Shown here piece after piece: positions 1 through 9,989 of a DNA stretch of 64,000 bases. Every line of letters begins with the position of its first letter. Position 1 is the stretch's first letter. The notes under the pieces were generated by a model that saw only the letters and a program-made list of their open reading frames with translations, did no database searches and was not told where the DNA came from. This DNA is from Liolophura sinensis (taxonomy: Eukaryota; Mollusca; Polyplacophora; Chitonida; Chitonidae): positions 30,287,764 to 30,351,763 of the forward strand of contig NC_088306.1 of the NCBI RefSeq assembly GCF_032854445.1, read 5' to 3'. The translations under genes were made by a program, and so were the position numbers.

Positions 1-476
1 GCGCATTTTACCTGACGAGAGAAAAATACTAAAGTTAGGAAAACAAAAGGCAGAGAGGTGTGGTAGAAACTGTATCCTTTAACCGCCAAGCAAGTGCTTT
101 TACTCTAACTAAGCTCTAACTAAGCCCTAGTCCATCCAATCAGAAACAACCTGCTTGAATACAAATTGTCTACCGTAAGCGGTCATATAAAACTACACGA
201 AAATGTCCAAGTGGCTTATGAGTAGCGACATGAAGACTCCATGCAACGCGACACCAAAACAAACGTTAAAAAAGATCTAGTAGAATAATGTGTTGAGTTA
301 AAAAGATGAAGACAAATGCATAGTTGAAACAGAAATGGAAATAGAAAGTTACTGTGACATGTAACTGGTATCATGTTAGGTGATTTCTGGGGCCCCTGTT
401 AAAAAGCTGTTGCAAAGTTGCCCTAAAATTTCACATCTTCTTGGATGAGGCAGTGAATTTACTATCCAAGCCCAAA
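1..476. other. no gene seen
   Basis: No coding region, RNA gene or clear repeat is visible before the palindrome that starts near 477. Confidence 0.5.
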
Positions 477-570
477 GTGTCGCAGGCGTCTTCCAGGTGT
501 GTTTATTGTTACCATAATAGCAGAATTTATACTGTGTACCACTGAGTAAACTACGGCTATCACTGAAACC

Positions 571-636
<66 letters not shown>

Positions 637-657
637 GGTGGGCGGAAATCCACGTAT

Positions 658-696
<39 letters not shown>

Positions 697-776
697 CGTG
701 GATTTCCGCCCACCATAATGCTGGCCGCCGTCGTATAAGTGAAATATTCTTGAGTGGAATATATATATTATATATA

Positions 777-840
<64 letters not shown>

Positions 841-940
841 CGGGTTTCAGTGATAGCCGTAGTTTACTCAGTGGTACACAGTATAAAATCTGCTATTATG
901 GTAACAATAAACACACCTGGAAGACGTATGTACACTAACT
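477..940. repeat. large palindrome with (TA)n core
   Basis: About 88 bp at 490-577 (CACTGAAACCCGATATA at its inner end) recurs inverted at 838-925 (TATATCGGGTTTCAGTG). Between the arms lie (TA)n tracts at 573-635, 660-692 and about 755-840. A second, nested hairpin pairs 636-659 (GGGCGGAAATCCACGTATTA) with 692-716. The nested part ends in a SINE tail fragment (CATAATGCTGGCCGCCGTCG, near 715-735). Short open frames here encode only Ile-Tyr runs from (TA)n and are not genes. Confidence 0.85.
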
Positions 941-943
941 AAA

Positions 944-1175
944 ATGTATTACTTCATAAGAAATATGTACAGTGACAGGAGTGCAGTGTTTCATACGAAA
1001 GATGTATTCAGTGTCGGATTGGAATCCACAAATAGTAAGTTACGTATTTATCTTTTTATTTATTTGATTTATTTCATTGGTGTTCTACGCCGCACTCAAG
1101 AATATTTTCACTTATACGACGGCGGCCAGCATTATGGTGGGCGGAAATCCACGTATTATATATATATATATATAT

Positions 1176-1220
<45 letters not shown>

Positions 1221-1383
1221 TAGGCAAAAATATAGTATATATATATATAATACGTGGATTTCCGCCCACTTACATACGTAACTTACTATTTGTGGATTCC
1301 AATCCGACACTGAATACATCTTTCGTATGAAACACTCACTCCTGTCACTGTACATATTTCTTATGAGTAATACATTTTAGTTA
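944..1383. repeat. second large palindrome with (TA)n core
   Basis: The stretch from 944 to about 1065 (TCATAAGAAATATGTACAGT in the outer arm) is repeated inverted at about 1270-1383. The core again holds (TA)n and the inverted GGGCGGAAATCCACG box, plus a reversed SINE tail at about 1075-1145. It is the same design as the palindrome immediately upstream, so the two probably arose by one process. Confidence 0.85.
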
Positions 1384-1970
1384 GTGTACATATTTATTAT
1401 ATTACATATTACTTATTATTACATATTTAAGTACTGCGCTGTACTGAATATAGAACTTACTTGTAGCTATTCCACTAGTACACAGAATACATCTTTGCTA
1501 TGAAGTATTGCACTCCAGTCAGTGTACACATTCCTTATGAAGTACTGCACTCTATTAATACATAACTTACTATTTGTGGATTCAATCCGACATTGAATAC
1601 ACCATTCGTATGAAACACTTGCACTCCTGTCACTGTGCATATTTCTTATGAAGTAGTACATTTTAGTTTATATTAGTACATATTCCTTATGAAGTATTGC
1701 GCTGTACTTAATATATAACTTACTTGTCAGCTATTCCACTCCTAGACAGCACATCATTTTTATGAGGTACTGCACTCCAGTCAGTGTACATATTCCTTAC
1801 AAAGTGTTGCACTGTACTGAATATAGAACATACTTTTTAGCTACTCTGTTATTACACAGAACACATGTTTCTTATTAGATACTGCACTTTAGTCAGTGTA
1901 CACATTCCTTATAGAGTACTGGACTTTATGTACTACAGTACATAAAGGCCGTACATGTTTAATTTTGTTA
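1384..1970. repeat. degenerate tandem repeat, about 150 bp
   Basis: Phrases such as CAGTGTACATATTCCTTA and GAACTTACTTGTAGCTATTCC recur every 100-150 bp with many changes. They match the arms of the second palindrome, so this is a decayed array of the same unit. No gene is seen. Confidence 0.6.
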
Positions 1971-2129
1971 CAGTGCGTGTACTTATGGTACACCGTCGTT
2001 TTTAGAGAGTATTTACCGAGTAGAGATGTGACTTATTTAAGGAGTTTAAAGATTTTTGCATTCTATTAGTGTCGAATGTATTCATTATACTTGTTTTAAA
2101 TTTTATATCAGGTTTTGAATATATTAACT

Positions 2130-2205
2130 AGCAATTTCCTCCCACCGTAATGCTGGTCGCCATCGTTTAAGTGAAATATTCTTGAGTACGGCGTAAAGCA
2201 CTAAT
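2130..2205 (+). mobile_element. SINE 3' fragment
   Basis: Contains the body and tail shared with other copies in the window: CTCCCACCGTAATGCTGG, then AAGTGAAATATTCTTGAGTA, then the CGGCGTAAA box. The tRNA-like head is missing. Confidence 0.7.
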
Positions 2206-2390
2206 GAAAAAAAATATATTAGCAATGTGTCAGTACATGTCAGTACACAAAAAAATAAATAAATATATTAGCAATGTGTCAGTACATGTCAGTACACAAA
2301 AAAATAAATAAATATATTAGCAATATGTCAGTACATGTCAGTACACAAAAAAATAAATAAATATATTAGCAATGTGTCAGTACATGTTTT
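2206..2390. repeat. 49-bp tandem repeat, about 3.7 copies
   Basis: The unit contains TTAGCAATGTGTCAGTACAT followed by GTCAGTACACAAAAAAATAAA. Copies are nearly identical, so the array is young. It starts right at the A-rich tail of the SINE fragment, suggesting it grew from that tail. Confidence 0.85.
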
Positions 2391-2671
2391 TTTTGGCAAG
2401 ATACTAGTTTCTTAAAATTATCAGTAATCGTATTAATTGTAAATGCCTAGAACAATAAAATATTTTGTACCATAATTTAATGACATGAATAAGGCCCCCA
2501 TTTATTCAGAGAAGAGTACATATATGCCCCACAAGGTTACTGAAGTACCTCACAGAGTGAAGATTTTAGCGACCTTTATGATGTTCTTAATGGTACCTCA
2601 CAAAGGTATGGTTACAAGTATGCGTCTGCTGTCTTCTTGCGGGAACCTCATTTTCTTCACAGGTTAAATTT

Positions 2672-2677
<6 letters not shown>

Positions 2678-2748
<71 letters not shown>
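2678..2748. repeat. (TA)n microsatellite
   Basis: About 35 uninterrupted TA units. Confidence 0.95.
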
Positions 2749-2751
<3 letters not shown>

Positions 2752-3044
2752 GTTTGCACTGTAAGTTCTATTTTCATAAAGTGTAGAGTAAACGAAGGGA
2801 TTTGTTTAGTTGAAACTTAAACTGATCTTGTACGTCACTCGCCAGCCATCGTCTGACTGTTTACTTCACAATCGAGCCGACGATAGACAGCAGACGAGGG
2901 AAGACAGACACGCAAAATCGACGGCTATTGTCACGAGATCGTCAGCTATTGCCTCGTGAAGGTTGGATACGGATGCGCAATAGAATTACCGGGCAGAAAT
3001 ATGGTAAGGGGGGTAACTCAGTTCGGCCTACTTCTGCTGGAGTT

Positions 3045-3539
3045 GTCGGTCGCTAAAAGTGGGGGATAACGTCGATGTGTCTACGGGCGGCAAGAAACGA
3101 TTTGCATCTCACACTAGCAAAGAACTGCTAGGAAAAAGGGCAAAGTTATTGCAAAGTAGACAGACAAGTTTAATTTATCCGCGGCGAAAATATTTCGCGA
3201 ATACCTCTTCGAAAAACACCAAGATCTGGATTTGGAGCCACACCACCCTGTGATTCTTATTGAAGCTTTAACGACTTTTACACTGATTGTGACAAAGAAC
3301 GCGGTACTCACTACAAAACAAATTCCCTTTTTTTCCCGCCATACAACTCAGCCCTAAAAACCCTTCCGGATTATTACATAAAGTTATGTTTGACTTTGAG
3401 GTTGTACTTTTGTCAAGGAGGACTTAAAAACTTGGAAAGAATGACTGAGGCCACATATGCGGTGAAAGTAGACAGTACCACAATAAAGCTGTGGACGAAC
3501 TGTCAAAAAATCACAGAGCTTGCGACAAAGATAATGTAA
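3045..3539 (+). pseudogene. broken DUF3504/crypton-like recombinase fragment
   Basis: One frame at 3056-3170 reads a Lys-rich segment (SKELLGKRAKLLQSRQT). A second frame then reads FREYLFEKHQDLDLEP near 3190-3240. A third, open from 3264 to a stop at 3537-3539, reads DFYTDCDKERGTHYKTNSLF. Read across two frameshifts, the order resembles the N-terminal core-binding part of tyrosine-recombinase-like proteins of the DUF3504 (ZMYM2/KCTD1-like, crypton-derived) group. In that group an 'L..aL..FY...+..dG..Y...sL' pattern is usual. No catalytic Arg/Tyr region is seen, so at best this is a truncated relic. The family call rests on pattern memory only. A chance ORF cluster cannot be excluded. Confidence 0.35.
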
Positions 3540-4560
3540 TCCCTCGTGTGTCTCTCGTGTGTCCTGTGCCTTCATTTCAAACATACATCGCTAAACTGCA
3601 TCCCGATCTACACATGCTCTGGCAGAACCCAAAGTATTCGTTCTTGGATGAAGAAAGCGTCTGATTTACCAGGAAATCAATGGGGACAGACACCATGTAA
3701 CGCTTCATTTCCGAACTGAGTCAATACTGTAATCTGTTCCAAATATATACCAGTCACAGCATCCGTGTCACAGGGTCCACGAAACTTTCACAGCTTTTCA
3801 GCTTTTCTGCGCGTCACAAATTATGGCGGTCACAGGTCACAAAAGTGTATCGGGTCTTGCTGTGTCAGAGCCAGGTGAATTTATGTGAATTTCTGCGGAA
3901 GTCACGTTTATTGGTGTTCGGATCTTTATTATGATTATACAGTGTTGACTGTGTAATTTGTTTAACACGCTGACCTCACCTGACCGACAAGGTCGTCACG
4001 GACTCTAAACTGAAGTTTTCAGTTTTGCAAAGGACGTTCGTTCTGCCACAAGGTGACATTACTCTACGTCTCTGAACGGCTCGTTTGTGAGCTTCTGCGG
4101 GAGCTGTGACTGTTCTAAAATGGATTATACCTCCATGCCTGTATTTACCCTGTGTTGTGCTCTGCGGGTGTGACGTCATTCTAAGGCTTGACTGTTCCAG
4201 TTCTCTGTAACCTGTGTTCGCGTTCGCTAACCTAGCGAAGTACCTGACTGGGACAGTTTGTGACTTGTGTGAATTGTGTGTTTATCCCATGGTCTTTACG
4301 TTGGATCTCCTGGAATACGTTCCTTGGGATGCAAAGGTGAACTGGAAACTTTTAAAGACAGGTAATACTGATGTGTATGTTTTTTTATGTTGTTGTTGTT
4401 GAACTGTCTGTAAAACTGTACGTCTCATTTATATATATAAAGCCATTGTTTACATTGTAATATTGAGTCACTGAGTCTGTTTTCTGTTGCTGTTTACAAT
4501 ACCGTAACACATAGCTCACAGGGCTGGTCACACACATTCCCAGGACAACGAAGCGGTGTT
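3540..4560. other. no convincing gene
   Basis: Short frames only, none with recognisable motifs. A CACAGGGTC/GTCACAGGTCACAA-rich patch lies at 3765-3850. Confidence 0.4.
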
Positions 4561-4722
4561 TCGAGTCTTCAGACGGCGAAAACGGTGAGCTGAGGCTCGG
4601 CCCCGAGCGAATCAATGCGTTTACCTGTCACCATGGAATACTCGCGGATTGCAGCGTCCACATCCCGGAAAGTTTGGACGGCATGGAACTGCCTCCGGAG
4701 CTCTTCGTTGATCCAGTCTAAG
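4561..4722 (-). pseudogene. virus-like element, unidentified fragment
   Basis: A minus-strand frame of about 50 codons opens near 4720 and stops at 4561. It contains WINEELRRQFHAVQTFRD and then IREYSMVTGKRIDSLG. The composition is protein-like (amphipathic, charged) and G+C-richer than the surroundings. It lies directly downstream, in the same orientation, of the integrase-like fragment and may be part of the same former gene. The function is not recognised. Confidence 0.35.
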
Positions 4723-4822
4723 CACTCAGTTCATTTTCGGACCGATGCCCCCTGAGCGGCGGCTTGGAGCTATTCTACTGTCTTGACATGGCGCTTCCGC
4801 TCATCGTCCACACCGGAAGACC

Positions 4823-5124
4823 TTAGCGCGGAGAAGAGGTAGTTCGACCCTCAGAAGGCCTCAGTACCTGTTTGGGGCGGGACAAGTATATCTTCCAGGT
4901 GGCCTTCTTCTTGAGCCAATCGCGAGCTGTGTCTTCAGAGGCATTAGCATCGGTATGGCTGCAATGCCTTTCCAGTAGCCCTTGGACGCGAGACAGCTTC
5001 CGGTCCATCTATCACCTCGTGGTGGGAGAGATTCCAGCAACCCCTTCAGTCTCCCACAGGCTTCAGTGACCGACTCTGGTACCACCGCGCCGCTCACCAT
5101 TATTGCGATGGACGCCATTCTCAC
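4823..5124 (-). pseudogene. integrase-like N-terminal fragment
   Basis: Two overlapping minus-strand frames appear to share one former gene. One begins at 5124 (MRMASIAIMVSGAVV, a short hydrophobic start). The other begins near 5008 and contains EDTARDWLKKKATWKIYLSR, followed by PKQVLRPSEG. The Trp-Leu-Lys...Trp-x-x-Tyr-Leu-x-x-Pro pattern resembles the region before the catalytic core in retroviral-type (rve/DDE) integrases of Polinton-like elements. The catalytic DDE core is not visible, because the frame is lost after about 4823. The hydrophobic start may instead belong to a separate small membrane protein. The copy is non-functional. Confidence 0.4.
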
Positions 5125-5175
5125 TTCATGATATCTGCTGAAATTTCTGTTTAATTCGCTTGTCCTTGGTCCCCA

Positions 5176-5400
5176 TCATCGACCATCATTCCGAAGTCTC
5201 AGGGGGTGAAGTCTAGCTTGGGGGGGGGGGGGGGGCCTCCAACAACCATCTTTCCCAACCTCGAGTACCCGACAGCTAAGCCGGAGACGGACTGCGCTGT
5301 CATAAAGCGCGTTTACAAGAATCTTCCCATCGGTAACTGGAGCTGTCATGTTGTTATCGACACAAGCAACATACTTCATATAATGCTGGCTGCGGTTTCT
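5176..5400 (-). other. spacer with poly-G tract
   Basis: Short minus-strand frame with no recognisable domain. A run of about 15 G on the plus strand begins at 5220. The frame may be the remains of a gene between the integrase-like fragment and the membrane protein, but it cannot be identified. Confidence 0.3.
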
Positions 5401-5402
5401 TT

Positions 5403-5840
5403 TCAAACGATTATCTGGTGGTTGGCCCGACCGTAGTCAATGGCTGCAGGAGGCCGAGGCTTAAGAGCCTCGCCGGATTTGTTGCGTGTGAAGAATAGCA
5501 CTCCAAGTCCTGCGACGCCAACCAACACCCAGTAGAGCTTTTGACGTTCGCCGGCTTGTGCCCCCGCGGGGTCCGGGGCATGGGGGGCCCGATAGGGGGC
5601 GAGGGTTATCATCCGGCGTTGCGACAGAGTCGCAGGCGGGGCTTGCGCGTGTTGCAGAGAAGCTTTCGCTTCCCGAAATTCATCCAAGATTTTGGCATCA
5701 TTGGCCTTTCTCGCTGCACCACCAGCCTTTCCAGCGGAAGCTCTCTTGGGATCTTCAGCACGTTTGTCACCGCTCACCGTTGTCATCCTCTCCTCCTCTG
5801 ACTTCACACCCGCGTTCCCCTGCTCCTCTGTAGCACTCAT
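5403..5840 (-). CDS. small single-pass membrane protein of virus-like element
   Basis: An intact 145-codon frame with its start at 5840. Residues 1-50 are hydrophilic, Ala/Lys/Glu-rich and lack hydrophobic runs. Residues about 50-90 are Ala/Pro-rich. A clear membrane helix (LYWVLVGVAGLGVLFF, about residues 104-119) is followed by a short basic tail. The layout (long soluble N-side, one C-terminal helix) would give a tail-anchored or virion-membrane-type protein. I recognise no domain. It is the longest unbroken frame of the decayed element and has the same GC-rich composition as its neighbours, but its survival may be chance. A start at 5840 is preferred because the frame is closed just upstream. 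Confidence 0.45.
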   Translation of the reverse strand: MSATEEQGNAGVKSEEERMTTVSGDKRAEDPKRASAGKAGGAARKANDAKILDEFREAKASLQHAQAPPATLSQRRMITLAPYRAPHAPDPAGAQAGERQKLYWVLVGVAGLGVLFFTRNKSGEALKPRPPAAIDYGRANHQIIV

Positions 5841-5944
5841 TTTCTTCCCCCCGTCCCGGGCACATATGCTTAAAAGAGAAAGGCCTAGCTAGGGAAGTGA
5901 GCATATCGTTTCTCTGCGTCAACGCCTTCAGAGCGCTACAGTCA

Positions 5945-6355
5945 TCGATGATTTAAGGATTACACTTTCTGAATATAGCACAGATTATACTGATTAACGG
6001 TAATACTGTTACTTAATCCACTTTCTAAATGACATCTATACCTATCTGATATATTCACCTAAGGGAGTGACGTCGATTATGATCATCAGAGAGGTAATGC
6101 ATGTTCGCTGTAAAGTCTACCGGTCAACTACCTTCCATTTTTTGTGGAAGGCCTGTTGGTCGAGTGGTCTAGACGGTTGACATGTATTGCTGGCGGTTAG
6201 GTGCCTGACTCTGAGGTCGCTGGCTCGAAACCCACAGTGGTCTCAGCCAAATTTCAGCACTAGAATCTGTGCTATGTTCAGAAAGTGTAATCCTTATTAA
6301 CGATAATACTCTTACTTAATCCACTTTCTAAATGACATCTATACCTATCAGACAA
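5945..6355 (+). mobile_element. tRNA-derived SINE between repeated flanks
   Basis: At 6150-6245 there is a tRNA-like head. An A-box-like TGGTCGAGTGGTCTAGACGG and a B-box-like GGCTCGAAACC lie about 55 bp apart, compatible with a Leu/Ser-type tRNA ancestor. The stretch ATTAACGGTAATACTGTTAC...CTATACCTATC at about 5994-6055 recurs directly at about 6296-6350. The preceding GGATTACACTTTCTGAA recurs inverted (TTCAGAAAGTGTAATCC). The direct repeat is too long for a target-site duplication, so it is more likely part of the element or an older repeat. Confidence 0.6.
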
Positions 6356-7410
6356 CTTGATTGTAGAGAACTTGATTGTTTTTCATATTTCTGTGTAATG
6401 AAAGTCCTTGTGTCACAATATGTTTTTCACTCATCATTGTTTTGGGTAAAGAACGGAGAACACTCTCAAGAAACTTTATGTTTGTTCTAGCACGCCATAG
6501 TAGTCGTCCTCTGCTCAACTCTCTGTTGTGACCTTGCACCTCCGACACTATGAGCTCACGGAAAACCCACTCTGGTAAAACTTTTAAGCCATACCTTGTA
6601 TTTATGTTCCTTCAAATATGTTTCCTGACGTTTAATGAAGACTTCATTGTAATTCCTAACTATCTGAGATAACTTGGTCGTTTATATTTCCACTTATTTA
6701 GGTGTAAACCGGCTGTCGATAGTGAAGGCATAAGGAGCGTAACCTGTTCATAAGCCCCATTTGTTTTAGTGTATATGGCCTGGCACAAAGAAAATTACAT
6801 GATTTGTAACATATTACAAACATGATATAGGATTTACCACACTTAACTATGGGTAAATTATACGCATTATACGAGGAGAAGTATGTGATTTTGATATGTG
6901 ATATGTAATAAGTGTAATATTGCCAACAGGTCCCTGGTAATGATGTTAACATACGGGGTGTCTGGTAACCACTGCTGAGCTCGTTGTACCTGCCGTACAA
7001 CAGGTGTGTTTTCGAATGGCTCCTGTCATGGTATATATGCACGTCATTACGTATATTACATGTCCATTACTTTCAATTAATTGGTTATATGCTATAGATC
7101 CAGTTTATTAGTATAAGATATCATCCACCTATTCTTTGCAATATACAGTATCTGTGAACCCCAGCACAGTGTAACGCCGCTCGGGCTACCCCATAGACTA
7201 CCAGCCTTTTGTACTTTATCTTGTATCCATGTTGCCTTGGTTTAATCAACAGAATACAAAACATAACTTGTAATAAGAGTGTAAATGCACTTTATTTTAA
7301 AATCACAAGATAATGCAGTACATATTCAACTGCTATACGTTTATTTGTATTATTTTACAGGTGGCCATCCTGCGAGACTGTCAAGTCACTGTTTTTGTAC
7401 CTTTTGTACT
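6356..7410. other. no gene seen
   Basis: AT-rich. One minus-strand frame of 114 codons (6698-7042) shows no domain, no coding-like composition and no splice context. I regard it as chance. Confidence 0.4.
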
Positions 7411-7411
7411 C

Positions 7412-7604
7412 CTAAAATATAGGCCCGTTGTATGTTATTGATGAGTTTGGGGCATTTCCTGTGTTACCACCCTCACACTTGTACAGGTAGTCGTAGAGCG
7501 ACTCATCGGGGTCGAGGCAGTAGACCTCGGGGTCTGAAAACACCAGTGGCCGCCGCTGGTATGATCTACTATACTGGAGCGTGGGGTATAGGATAGCCTA
7601 TATT
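7412..7604 (-). pseudogene. virus-like element fragment left of LINE
   Basis: A minus-strand frame stays open from the LINE junction at about 7604 to a stop at 7412. It reads SYQRRPLVFSDPEVYCLDPD then ESLYDYLYKCEGG. It is GC-rich and protein-like, in the same orientation as the capsid-like fragment on the far side of the LINE. It may be a further part of that gene, split by the insertion, or the next gene. The family is not recognised. Confidence 0.35.
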
Positions 7605-8197
7605 TATATGTTTATTGAGGATTTCCCACAGCTCTATAGCCACGAGGGGATCTCCTCGACATAACATCAACGTATATACACCAACATAGAAAACAAAGAG
7701 AACAAGTGACATGTACATGTACAGAATAAGGTGATGGGAACAAAGAAAGATCAAAATCAAATCATATTACTGCTGGGCTTAGATGGCGAATCTATTGGAC
7801 ATGCTTATAAAATTATGTACAGATTTTAAGATCAACTGATTATTATTCACGCTTAGTTCAGGTGAACCAAATAAGAGTAAAGAACAAATGTGTTTAGAAC
7901 AAATAGTCAAAAATACAGAAGAGTGAACTCCAGGAGATATAATTCTAAAGATGCTTTTTAGCATGTGCTTTCAATGAGTGGCATAGGCGGGACATTCAAG
8001 GAAATAATGAGATGCATTTTCACATTATGTTTACATTTACTACATGACTGATCGTCGATAATGTTATATTTAAAGAGGTCACCGCGAAGAGCACTCAGTC
8101 CCATTCTCATTCTACAGAGCACAACAGAGGGAAAGGTGTCAAATGAATTATACACAGATGTTAGATCACGGTTAATACCGTCTTGAGAGTACAAAAA
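7605..8197 (-). mobile_element. 5'-truncated LINE, copy 1
   Basis: This stretch matches the 3' end of the LINE at the right edge of the window almost base for base. Shared elements include the end TGTTTATTGAGGATTT and the zinc-knuckle-like coding part (SCSKCKHN...). Identity starts abruptly at about 8197, where the right copy continues into upstream coding sequence. This is the 5' truncation typical of target-primed reverse transcription. Small indels break the frame (two overlapping frames at 7779-7964 and 7958-8194). It is inserted in the capsid-like gene region of the virus-like element. Confidence 0.85.
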
Positions 8198-8199
8198 AA

Positions 8200-8916
8200 A
8201 TTATTTAATACGACAAGCCTCTCAAATTAGTTGCGGATTTGTCTAGCCAACTCCGGTTCGGTGACCATATTGAATTCCAGGCTGATGTTTTTGACAGTGT
8301 AACTAGCGGCAGGATCATCTGTCGCCTTTCGGACCCAGCTGTAGCTGTTGAACGTCAGTTCGTCCTCTGGCCGGTCGGGAAAAGCGCTCTGATAGAATGG
8401 CATATGGCTCTCCAGAAACTCGAAATCCCGCCGGATGTAGAATCGGTTGCCATATTCTCTCGCGATGACTTTGTTTTCAGCATTATCATCCTTTGCGTCT
8501 GCTGCTTCGACGCGGCAAAACTGAGTATGCTGACACTAGCGATGCCTTAGTAAGCCGCATTTTGCCGTTTGATTTGGTCAGCCACAGATCACCATAGTAC
8601 TGGGACACATCGGAGTCGTCGATGGACATTACTTGATTTTCGCTGATTTTAATCGTGTTCTTCTTGTCTATGGCGCATCCTAGGTTATTGAACACAGTGG
8701 CGTTCTCGTCGGTCGAATTGACCTTAATCGTGAAGGCCAGACGCACAGAACCTGGTACAATGGCATCATTTGGCAGAGACTCGGAAAGCGAACCAGCAAT
8801 TGCTGGTTCTGGTCGATCGTGCTCGGGTTATTTGTGACGACCACACCTTTTACAGCCAAAGGCTCGCGGAGCCTTTTGAAGTGGTTGAGCTTGCGACCGT
8901 ATTCACTGGAAGCCAT
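8200..8916 (-). pseudogene. capsid-like protein of virus-like element, broken
   Basis: The former start is ATG at 8916-8914. The first frame (about 8916-8750) begins MASSEYGRKLNHFKRLREP and is Asn/Gln-rich. After a frameshift the second frame (about 8746-8500) reads KVNSTDENATVFNNLGCAID and continues to a conserved-looking YYGDLWLTKS. The third (about 8485-8228) is open and reads REYGNRFYIRRDFEFLESHM and then LEFNMVTEPELARQIRN before a stop. The architecture (beta-rich, no transmembrane segment, first gene of a divergent pair) fits the major-capsid-type protein of virus-like elements in aquatic invertebrates. I recall this protein family, but the jelly-roll assignment is inference. At least two frameshifts and one stop make it dead. 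The LINE begins just downstream. Confidence 0.5.
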
Positions 8917-8951
8917 CGTTACTATCAAGGGTACGTTGTCTAATATAGAAG
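8917..8951. promoter_or_regulatory. very short divergent promoter space
   Basis: Only 35 bp separate the minus start (8916) from the plus start (8952). The spacer is AT-rich (GTCTAATATAGAAG at its right end). Any promoter would have to overlap both genes. Confidence 0.4.
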
Positions 8952-9989
8952 ATGACAGACTACGGCGATTTGGACGACCTGGCTGAGGACGTTAATCGTG
9001 ATGATGTTGACCATGACAGCCTTACCCGACCTTATGTCGCGGCCTCACAACGGGACACAACGTGAACCACCAACAGGACAAGTGTTCAACGAGAACTTAA
9101 TAAAGCGACCGTGGATGATTGCTACAATGCGCTTGCGGGGGAGGGATTCTCCCACTCCTGTGGGCGGGATTACTACGCCTCATGGCCTATCCAAACCTGA
9201 ACATCGTCAGCAGACGGACCGGTAAGCCTTTGGCACTTTCCACAATCGCTCGTCAATGTGGTGGGGTTAACGCTATTAAGGATGATCTTAACTTTATTGA
9301 TTGGACGCGCGCTGAAGGACAGCCATCTTTGCCGGAGGCAGCAGACACAGCCCTCCAGACAACGGCGGATGAGCTGAAGGATTTAGGATAAACAGCGATA
9401 GATGCCTCTGATGCTGTTCCAGTAAATGGAAACGAGCCTCACAGATAGCGACAGCGACTGGGTCCTTGAAACGATGCTTGACTCACCGATTAAACTTTGA
9501 GAAGTACGGGAACTGGACAAGGTGCTGCAGACTATCCGGGGTGAACTCACGAATAACCGCGCCAAGCTGGCAAGGCTCGACGAAGACATAGCTAGGCAAA
9601 AATGGAAACTGGGGGAGGCAGGGGATGAATTCTCGCAGTATCGCAGAACGGCTACGTAACCCTGAGGATGACAGGGTGACCCGCGTCGAGACAGCCTCTT
9701 TGACGCGCGAAGCTCTGCAGTCCCAAATCAACCGCATGACAGAGACCATCAATCACATCCTGCACGACGACACCACGCTGGCCGAGCCCATCCCCACTTT
9801 CTTCCAAGCGCAAGGGATCACTATCTCCATCCTCACGACGCTTGGCATGGCAATCTGGTCGCTGGTGTTAGCGCTCACCGAGGGTACTGCACCCTCTCTT
9901 ACGCCACTTTCTAAGCCAACCGATAGGGGCGGTCTCAAAGAGTGGGTGAAAAAAGCATTTACTGGCCCTCGGGCGCGCCCGGCTCTTTG
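8952..9989 (+). pseudogene. coiled-coil protein with membrane helix, broken
   Basis: Begins MTDYGDLDDLAEDVNRDD at 8952, an acidic start, and stops early near 9063. The same protein continues in other frames: GQVFNENLIK at about 9080-9110, then VSRRTGKPLALSTIARQCGG to a stop at 9391, then a long charged helical part. The coiled-coil-like segment (NNRAKLARLDEDIARQKWKL and SLTREALQSQINRMTETIN) spans about 9500-9750. A membrane helix, GITISILTTLGMAIWSLVLA, lies at about 9815-9875. The C-terminus (LKEWVKKAF) is frameshifted at about 9957. I recognise this layout as a hypothetical protein of the same kind of virus-like element. Its role is unknown; a virion or membrane-remodelling role would be a guess. 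Confidence 0.5.

Noticed and set aside
462-942. Open frames rich in Ile-Tyr repeats
   Set aside because: Translations of (TA)n and of palindrome arms; no domain or splice context.
6150-6245. Functional tRNA gene
   Set aside because: A- and B-box-like sequences are present but the acceptor stem does not pair convincingly; better explained as a SINE head.
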